Origin: JBGOUV01 sp041477815
GTDB lineage: Bacteria; Acidobacteriota; Terriglobia; Bryobacterales; JACQDG01
Reading direction: 5' to 3'
Length of the DNA: 6,025 nucleotides
NCBI GenBank assembly: GCA_041477815.1
Contig: JBGOUV010000407.1
Span: forward strand, 1-6,025
Under the pieces are notes generated by a model. The model was not told where the DNA came from. It searched no databases and saw nothing but the letters and a program-made list of their open reading frames with translations. Both the position numbers and the translations under genes were made by a program. Shown here one piece after another: positions 1 through 4,078 of the stretch. The stretch's first letter is position 1, and each line of letters opens with the position of its first letter.

Positions 1-1645
1 CGGCGATCCAGCGGCGGAGGCTTTCGTCCCCTGAGTTGTTAAAACGCCCTTGCGGCAGCACGATGGCTGCTCGTCCACCTGGCCGGAGGAATTGGAGGTT
101 GCGCTCGATAAAGAGAATGTCGCGCCCAACAGCCTTCTCAAACCTGCCTTTCTGACTCTTCGCCAAATCATACTGCGACAGGATGCGGTTGTCCTTGATA
201 TCGCCGGCGAAAGGTGGGTTGGTCAGCAGCACATCGAAATCGAAGTAGCGGAAGGTTTTCTGATTCTCCTGGTCGTCGCCAGCGTTCTTGAAGCGACGCA
301 GCCGCGGTCGCAATCCCGCGCGCGTCTCCTCGGACCACATCCTCGGATCGAGCGAGTTGGCCCGATAGACGTTCGTTTTGCCGTCTCCTGCGATGGTGTT
401 GAGAGCCTTGGCAATCTTAACCGAGCGGGGGTCGAAGTCGATGCCGTACACGTGCGTTCCGGCGTAGTGGGCCTGCCACTGGTTCGGGCCCTTCGCAGTG
501 AACACGTCGCCCCAGACGTGGAAGATGGAATGAACCGTAAAGCCGCATGATCCAGCGGCCGTGTCTACTACGTACTCCTCCGCAGTGGGGTTAAGCATCT
601 TTACGCACATGTCGATCACGTGTCGTGGTGTAAAGTACTGGCCCTTTTCCCCCTTCCCGGCCTTAATCGACAGGTACTCGAACGCTTCGTCAATCACGGA
701 GAGGTTCGAGTTGAAGAGTCTGACGCGCTCGAGCGCCGAACCACATACCTTCAGGTGATCGGGCTCCAGCCCGATACGCTCACCCGGCTGAAAGACGCCC
801 GGCCACTCGTCGCACGCTCTTGCGAAGAGGCGGTCCACGACTTCCGCAAACTCTCGCGGCGTGCGTCCACCCACGCGGAAGTCTAGGTTGCGCTTGCCCT
901 TCGCTGACCTCGCCGCCCGTGCTTCGTCGTAAAGCTTGGCGTAGATGAGCTTGAACACCTCCTCGAAGGCGTCCACCCCCGCGTTGGCGAGGACCAGATC
1001 CTCCATGTCGAGGATGACGTCCTTAAGGCTAGTCCGCTCCTCAACGAGGATGTTCTCTCTTTCTAAGTCCTCCAGCGTCCATGGCTGGTTGAGCATGTCC
1101 GCGAGGGTCTGGTCCGCGCGCGGGATACCGTCGAGGTTGCGGAATAGATTGGGATCCTCGCGGTGGAGATAGATCGTCTCGCCACCGTTGGTCCACACGC
1201 CGATGGGCGACCCCTCGGCGTTGCAATAGCTCTTGAGCTGCTCCAGCCCGTCCTTGCGCTTGGGCTTCTTGCATTCGACGATGATGTACGGCGTATCGGT
1301 GGTGCCTTTCTCCCACACCACGATGTCCGCGGCCTTCTCGTGGACAGACGAGCCGAAGTAGACCTGCTTTTCGAGGGCGATACGATCGCGGGAATAGCCG
1401 TATTCCTCCATCAACTTCCGGAGGTAGAGCTGCCTAACGATCTCCTCCGGCTTTGCGGGTCGGGCCTTTGAAGTACCCAGGCATGTTAGGTAAGGTTTGC
1501 CGTTCTTCTCGAACAGCTCCAGCGCAGCGACCTCTTCTGCGGAGAAGAGGGTCAGCGAATACTCTGATCCTCGAAGTATCTGCGCAATCGTGAGAGCCCG
1601 CCGGCGCGTGATCTCGGGCGCTTCCTTTAGCTGTTGGTCTTCCAT
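1..1645 (-). CDS. Nuclease-N6-adenine methyltransferase fusion, restriction-modification protein (3' end beyond window)
   Basis: Reading leftward from the ATG at 1645 gives 548 residues with no stop; the gene leaves the window at base 1. Residues ~60-190 look like the HsdR N-terminal nuclease domain: EEIVRQLYLRKLMEEYGY, then D107 (AADIVV), E124-C-K126 (IIVECKK) and Q136-xxx-Y140, together a complete PD-(D/E)xK set with the QxxxY accessory motif. Residues ~205-325 resemble the helical HsdM N-terminus (FEEVFKLIYAKLYDEA). The methyltransferase follows: GQYFTPRHVI at 335, motif I DTAAGSCGF at 361-369, acidic motif GIDFDP at 401-406, catalytic motif IV NPPF at 476-479, and a PGGRAAIVLPQGRFNN stretch near 525-538. 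It should methylate adenine using S-adenosylmethionine and probably cut unmodified DNA. No helicase motor lies between nuclease and methylase, which resembles type IIB/IIG (BcgI-like) rather than classical type I enzymes. A target-recognition subunit would be expected past the left edge. No clear Shine-Dalgarno precedes this ATG. Sampled lines of the gene are often 50-55% G+C, below its neighbours, which is compatible with horizontal transfer. Confidence 0.9.
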   Translation of the reverse strand, partial: MEDQQLKEAPEITRRRALTIAQILRGSEYSLTLFSAEEVAALELFEKNGKPYLTCLGTSKARPAKPEEIVRQLYLRKLMEEYGYSRDRIALEKQVYFGSSVHEKAADIVVWEKGTTDTPYIIVECKKPKRKDGLEQLKSYCNAEGSPIGVWTNGGETIYLHREDPNLFRNLDGIPRADQTLADMLNQPWTLEDLERENILVEERTSLKDVILDMEDLVLANAGVDAFEEVFKLIYAKLYDEARAARSAKGKRNLDFRVGGRTPREFAEVVDRLFARACDEWPGVFQPGERIGLEPDHLKVCGSALERVRLFNSNLSVIDEAFEYLSIKAGKGEKGQYFTPRHVIDMCVKMLNPTAEEYVVDTAAGSCGFTVHSIFHVWGDVFTAKGPNQWQAHYAGTHVYGIDFDPRSVKIAKALNTIAGDGKTNVYRANSLDPRMWSEETRAGLRPRLRRFKNAGDDQENQKTFRYFDFDVLLTNPPFAGDIKDNRILSQYDLAKSQKGRFEKAVGRDILFIERNLQFLRPGGRAAIVLPQGRFNNSGDESLRRWIA

Positions 1646-1833
1646 ATTACGCAGCCGCGTCCTGTCCGTGTCGCCGATGCCCTCAAGATGGCGTCGGTGC
1701 CTCTGACATGAGGTTCGTGCACAATCATTCTACTATTACCGCCTTGTGCCCCTACGCGAAAGCGAAGTTCAACGAATTTTGGGAGCGAACAGACCGTAAG
1801 CTGCCTTCCGGGATTAACTGCACTTAGTGTACT
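1646..1833 (-). promoter_or_regulatory. Upstream region of the restriction-modification gene, presumed promoter
   Basis: This gap lies between the restriction-modification start and the terminator of the NAD operon. Because that terminator isolates the gene, it probably has its own promoter here. The best -10 candidate on the minus strand is TAGAAT (1732 down to 1727), in an AT-rich patch at 1721-1740, but no convincing -35 sits 16-18 bp upstream of it. I see no RNA gene or credible small protein here. The promoter position is a weak inference. Confidence 0.25.
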
Positions 1834-1868
1834 AAAAACCGGCCCCCGCGCTGGACGTGTGGGGCCGG
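1834..1868 (-). terminator. Rho-independent terminator of the pncB-pncA operon
   Basis: On the minus strand, 10 nt past the pncA stop, CCGGCCCC (1868-1861) pairs perfectly with GGGGCCGG (1846-1839) around a 14-nt loop and is followed at once by TTTTT (1838-1834). The very stable G+C stem plus U-tract is a textbook intrinsic terminator. It should also stop NAD-operon transcripts from entering the restriction-modification gene. Confidence 0.88.
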
Positions 1869-1878
1869 CTGCGGCTCG

Positions 1879-2448
1879 TTACCACTCGCTAGTAGTTATC
1901 AGCCGCGCCCCCTGCTCTTTCCATCCCGCCACCAGCCTCTCCGACCCCTCCACATCAATCCCGCATATCCCGTCGGCTACGATCGCCACCTGACGCCCCC
2001 GCCCCAGCAACCCCTCCACCACGTGCCGGACGCAGTAATCGGTAGCCACCCCCATCACCACACACTCCTCCCCCGGATAGAGCGCCAGCAGCCGCTCCCA
2101 ATTGGAGTTCGTGAAAATGTCCAGCGCCTGCTTCTCCACAATCCACTGCGCCGCCCCCCGGTCCAGCGGCACCCCCGCCCGGTTCGGCACCACCTGTCTC
2201 GCCGCCAGCAGTGTGCCGGGCGCCTTCTGCTGTCCCAGGGTCCCGGCCACGCAGTGCGCCGGCCAGTCCCGAAACTCCGAATCGTTCTCCGCGTGCGCGT
2301 CCACCGACGACAACACCGGAATCCCCCGCTCCCGCACCTTCTGGAAGATCTTCTCGTACACCGGCAGCAGCCGCTCCGCCCCCGGCACGTAGAGCGCCCC
2401 GGCCGGCAGCAAGAAATCGAGTTGCGTATCCTCGTCGATCAGGATCAT
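1879..2448 (-). CDS. pncA: Nicotinamidase, isochorismatase-like cysteine hydrolase (PncA)
   Basis: A 189-residue cytoplasmic hydrolase that should deamidate nicotinamide to nicotinate and ammonia. The isochorismatase-fold catalytic triad can be read as D7 (in DTQLDF), K106 (in IVEKQALDIF) and C139 (in GVATDYCV). D50-x-H52 and H65 (WPAHCVAGT) match three of the usual metal ligands; the family's intermediate histidine is replaced by the ENDSEF stretch, and the common YSAF segment after the lysine is absent. The ATG at 2448 is chosen because it places the DxQxDF motif at residue 7, gives the usual family length, and overlaps the pncB stop as ATGA (2445-2448), implying translational coupling. A longer open frame up to 2643 only adds low-complexity sequence inside pncB. 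Adjacency to pncB argues for nicotinamide as substrate over a generic isochorismatase role, but the divergent lysine region leaves some doubt. A strong terminator follows 10 nt after the stop. Confidence 0.88.
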   Translation of the reverse strand: MILIDEDTQLDFLLPAGALYVPGAERLLPVYEKIFQKVRERGIPVLSSVDAHAENDSEFRDWPAHCVAGTLGQQKAPGTLLAARQVVPNRAGVPLDRGAAQWIVEKQALDIFTNSNWERLLALYPGEECVVMGVATDYCVRHVVEGLLGRGRQVAIVADGICGIDVEGSERLVAGWKEQGARLITTSEW

Positions 2449-3665
2449 ACCTTCAGCATACGCCGCAACGACTCCAATCGCTCGCTCCTCACCACCGTGC
2501 GCTCCCCGACCGGCCCCGTCGCCCGCCGCAACGCGAGCGTTCCCACGGGCTCCAACAGCGGAACCGCACCCGGGTGATGCTCCTCCGCCAGTCCCACCAC
2601 GTCCCGGTCCGGATAACGGAACACCTGCTTCACCCCCGGCCACGACGGTTTCTGGGGACTGGACTTCGCCACCGGCCGGCCCGCGATCTCCACCAGCTTA
2701 TAGATACTACCCATAGACGGCGCGTCGGCCGACGTCGCCAGCTCCGTCCCCACGCCGAAGGCGTCGATCGGCGCCCCTGCATCCACCAGCTCGGCGATTC
2801 GGTATTCGTTCAGATCCCCGCTGGCCATGATCTTCGCCTCCCGGTACCCGGCCCCATCCAGGATCTCCCGCGCCCGCCGGCTTTCGGCCAGGAAGTCCCC
2901 GCTATCCAGGCGAATCCCCCAGAAAGGTCCCCCCACGGCGACGGCGTTTCGTACCCCTTGCTCCGTGTCGTAGGTATCGACCAGGTAGACCGTCCGCTCT
3001 CCCAGCAGCTCCTGGAGCCGCGCGAAAGCTTCCTGCTCGCTCGCGAACGCCAGCACCCAGGAATGGGCCGCCGTCCCGTAGAGCGGAATCCCAAACCGGC
3101 GCCCCGCCTCCACGTTCGAGGTCCCCGCACATCCCCCGATGTAGGCTGCCCGCGCCCCCAGAACCCCCGCCTCAGCCGTATGGGCCCGCCGCGTCCCAAA
3201 CTCCACCACCGCCCGGCCCCGCGCCGCCTCCACCATCCGCGACGCCTTGGTCGCGATCAAGGTCTGGAACGTCACCGCCGCCAGCAGGTATGTATCCGGG
3301 ATCTGCGCTTCGGCCAGGGGCGCCGTCACCCGCATCACCGGCTCCCCGGCGTAGATCGGCGTCCCCTCTGGAACGGCCCAAACCTGTCCGGTGAACCGGA
3401 ATCCCCGCAGGTAGTCCCAAAACCCCTCCCCCACCCGGCCAAACGCCGCCAAACCCCGCAAATACCGGACTTCCTTCTCGCTAAACCGCAGCGCCCGCAG
3501 GTACTCGACCGCCTGCTCCACTCCCGCCACGATCAGGTACGAGCGATTTGCCGGCAGCCGCCGGATGGACAGCTCGAACGTCGCCCGCTCCCCGAGCTTC
3601 CCGGCCTGGTAGTAGCCGGCCGCCATGGTGAGCTCGTAGAGGTCCGTCAGGAGCCCTGGCGGCAT
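2445..3665 (-). CDS. pncB: Nicotinate phosphoribosyltransferase (PncB)
   Basis: A 406-residue enzyme that joins nicotinate to PRPP, with ATP hydrolysis, to give nicotinate mononucleotide, the Preiss-Handler entry step of NAD salvage. Diagnostic motifs occur in order: LLTDLYELTMA at 5-15, EFGTRRAH at 155-162, GTSNVEA at 181-187, GTAAHSW at 198-204 with H201 as the likely phosphorylated histidine, RLDSGDF at 252-258, ASGDLNE at 281-287, FGVGTEL at 303-309 and YKLVE at 322-326. The length fits the shorter family members. An in-frame TAA lies 12 bases upstream of the ATG at 3665, so that ATG is the first possible one; it places the N-terminal motif where it is normally found. No good Shine-Dalgarno is present, and an extended -10 box lies only ~8 nt before the ATG, so the mRNA may be almost leaderless. 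It is first in a two-gene operon with pncA. Together the pair recycles nicotinamide to nicotinate mononucleotide. Confidence 0.95.
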   Translation of the reverse strand: MPPGLLTDLYELTMAAGYYQAGKLGERATFELSIRRLPANRSYLIVAGVEQAVEYLRALRFSEKEVRYLRGLAAFGRVGEGFWDYLRGFRFTGQVWAVPEGTPIYAGEPVMRVTAPLAEAQIPDTYLLAAVTFQTLIATKASRMVEAARGRAVVEFGTRRAHTAEAGVLGARAAYIGGCAGTSNVEAGRRFGIPLYGTAAHSWVLAFASEQEAFARLQELLGERTVYLVDTYDTEQGVRNAVAVGGPFWGIRLDSGDFLAESRRAREILDGAGYREAKIMASGDLNEYRIAELVDAGAPIDAFGVGTELATSADAPSMGSIYKLVEIAGRPVAKSSPQKPSWPGVKQVFRYPDRDVVGLAEEHHPGAVPLLEPVGTLALRRATGPVGERTVVRSERLESLRRMLKV

Positions 3666-3673
3666 ATGGGTCC

Positions 3674-3682
3674 GTTATATCA
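3674..3682 (-). promoter_or_regulatory. Extended -10 promoter element for pncB-pncA
   Basis: On the minus strand the sequence TGATATAAC (3682 down to 3674) matches an extended -10 element, TGn followed by TATAAC (5 of 6 consensus bases). No good -35 hexamer lies at the standard distance, which extended -10 promoters tolerate. Transcription would begin around 3666-3668, within 0-3 nt of the pncB ATG. Position and base match are seen; function is inferred. Confidence 0.45.
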
Positions 3683-3686
3683 CGTC

Positions 3687-3702
3687 ATAAAACGATAAAA
3701 CG
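3687..3702. repeat. Tandem 8-bp repeat, two copies, upstream of pncB
   Basis: ATAAAACG occurs at 3687-3694 and again at 3695-3702, with the next two bases (AT) starting a third copy. It sits where the -35 region of the leftward pncB promoter would be, in an AT-rich stretch between the two divergent promoters. It could be an upstream promoter element or a regulator site, or simply chance in AT-rich sequence. Confidence 0.4.
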
Positions 3703-3711
3703 ATTCCCCAC

Positions 3712-3741
3712 TTGACACAGAGGTACTGGAGCGTCTATTTT
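3712..3741 (+). promoter_or_regulatory. Sigma70-like promoter for the His-rich/DUF192 operon
   Basis: A perfect -35 hexamer TTGACA (3712-3717) is followed after 18 bp by TATTTT (3736-3741; 4 of 6 consensus matches). Transcription would start near 3748, leaving a leader of about 93 nt before the ATG at 3841. It is the only good rightward promoter seen between pncB and the His-rich gene. Confidence 0.6.
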
Positions 3742-3750
3742 GGTACTGGA
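3722..3750. repeat. 9-bp direct repeat bracketing the -10 box, candidate operator
   Basis: GGTACTGGA occurs at 3722-3730 and again at 3742-3750, exactly 20 bp apart, about two helical turns. The first copy lies in the spacer between -35 and -10, the second covers the predicted start site. Two identical sites on the same DNA face around a promoter are typical of a binding site for a dimeric or tandem-binding regulator. No regulator gene lies in the window. Confidence 0.5.
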
Positions 3751-3761
3751 CAGGTTTGCTG

Positions 3762-3781
3762 CCGGTGTTCCCGTGCACCGG
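3762..3781 (+). promoter_or_regulatory. Hairpin in the 5' leader of the His-rich gene
   Basis: CCGGTG (3762-3767) and CACCGG (3776-3781) form a 6-bp stem with an 8-nt loop about 14 nt after the predicted transcription start. It might protect the 5' end of the message or take part in leader regulation. There is no U-tract, so it is not an intrinsic terminator, and I do not recognise a known riboswitch class in the leader. Confidence 0.3.
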
Positions 3782-3825
3782 AGGCGCAGAAGAGAAGTTC
3801 GGCATTGATTCGACTTTAGGAGTAC

Positions 3826-3835
3826 AAGGGGAAAG
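3826..3835 (+). promoter_or_regulatory. Ribosome binding site of the His-rich small protein
   Basis: AAGGGGAAAG provides a purine-rich Shine-Dalgarno with its core (AGGGGAA, 3827-3833) 7 nt before the ATG at 3841. This is the best ribosome binding site in the window and decides in favour of the 71-residue frame over an overlapping frame that starts at 3756. Confidence 0.65.
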
Positions 3836-3840
3836 AACAG

Positions 3841-4056
3841 ATGATTTTCTTATCGCTGATGATGGACCTGCTTCTGGCGCTTGGCATTGGTATCGGCACC
3901 ACCGATGCGGTGGTGGAGGGTCAGCATCACTATGGCCCGGAGGGCGCTGCCAACGGACACACCATCCACGGGCACTCCACCATCCTGCACCACGGCGTGC
4001 ACGGTCACAGCGTCGGGCCCAGCGGTCACGCGCCACAGAATCCGCATTCCCTTTAA
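3841..4056 (+). CDS. Small histidine-rich protein with hydrophobic N-terminus, unknown function
   Basis: I do not recognise this 71-residue protein. Residues 1-25 are strongly hydrophobic (LLLALGIGIG at 10-19), which suggests a membrane anchor or an atypical signal sequence; there is no positive charge near the start and D9 interrupts the segment. Residues 28-71 contain eleven histidines (29, 30, 40, 43, 45, 50, 51, 54, 56, 63, 69) and no cysteine. Two 11-residue units, 39-49 and 50-60, align as x-H-x-[I/V]-H-G-H-S-x-x-x, indicating an internal duplication. Such density of histidines points to binding of a divalent metal (Ni, Zn, Cu or Co), but that is inference. Supporting a real gene are the strong Shine-Dalgarno, the promoter upstream, G/C-favoured third codon positions, and the close position of the next gene 12 nt downstream in the same frame. 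It is probably the first gene of a two-gene operon with the exported DUF192 fusion protein. Confidence 0.7.
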   Translation: MIFLSLMMDLLLALGIGIGTTDAVVEGQHHYGPEGAANGHTIHGHSTILHHGVHGHSVGPSGHAPQNPHSL

Positions 4057-4078
4057 GCCTCGACCCCGTTGAGGCTTA
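4054..4078 (+). promoter_or_regulatory. Intercistronic hairpin containing the stop of one gene and the TTG start of the next
   Basis: TAAGCCTC (4054-4061) is a perfect 8-bp inverted repeat of GAGGCTTA (4071-4078), with a 9-nt loop. The TAA stop of the His-rich gene is the first three bases of the stem; the TTG start at 4069-4071 lies at the loop edge with its G in the stem. No Shine-Dalgarno precedes the TTG. Folding should hide the second start until ribosomes finishing the first gene melt the stem, a layout that suits translational coupling. No U-tract follows, so an intrinsic terminator is unlikely. Confidence 0.55.

Noticed and set aside
50..1706. Several plus-strand frames opposite the restriction-modification gene
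   Set aside because: None has recognisable motifs, whereas the minus strand gives a continuous protein with nuclease and methyltransferase signatures.
2449..2643. 65-codon upstream extension of pncA
   Set aside because: The added residues are Gly/Ala-rich with no family match and overlap the pncB coding region; the ATG at 2448 gives the normal family N-terminus and an ATGA overlap.
1..3665. NAD salvage genes beside a restriction-modification gene as one anti-phage NAD-based defence system
   Set aside because: A strong terminator separates them, pncB-pncA is a common housekeeping pair, and no NAD-consuming effector such as a TIR or Sir2 domain is visible.
2211..3698. Long open frame (495 codons) on the plus strand antisense to pncB and pncA
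   Set aside because: Its translation is low-complexity Arg/Pro/His-rich sequence, typical of an antisense frame in G+C-rich DNA, while the minus strand carries clear enzyme motifs throughout.
3687..3705. Tandem 8-bp repeat as part of a CRISPR or satellite array
   Set aside because: Only two full copies with no spacers; far too short for an array.
4054..4078. Intercistronic hairpin as an intrinsic terminator
   Set aside because: The sequence after the stem (ACTTGCGG) lacks a U-tract, and the downstream signal peptide needs the TTG inside the hairpin.
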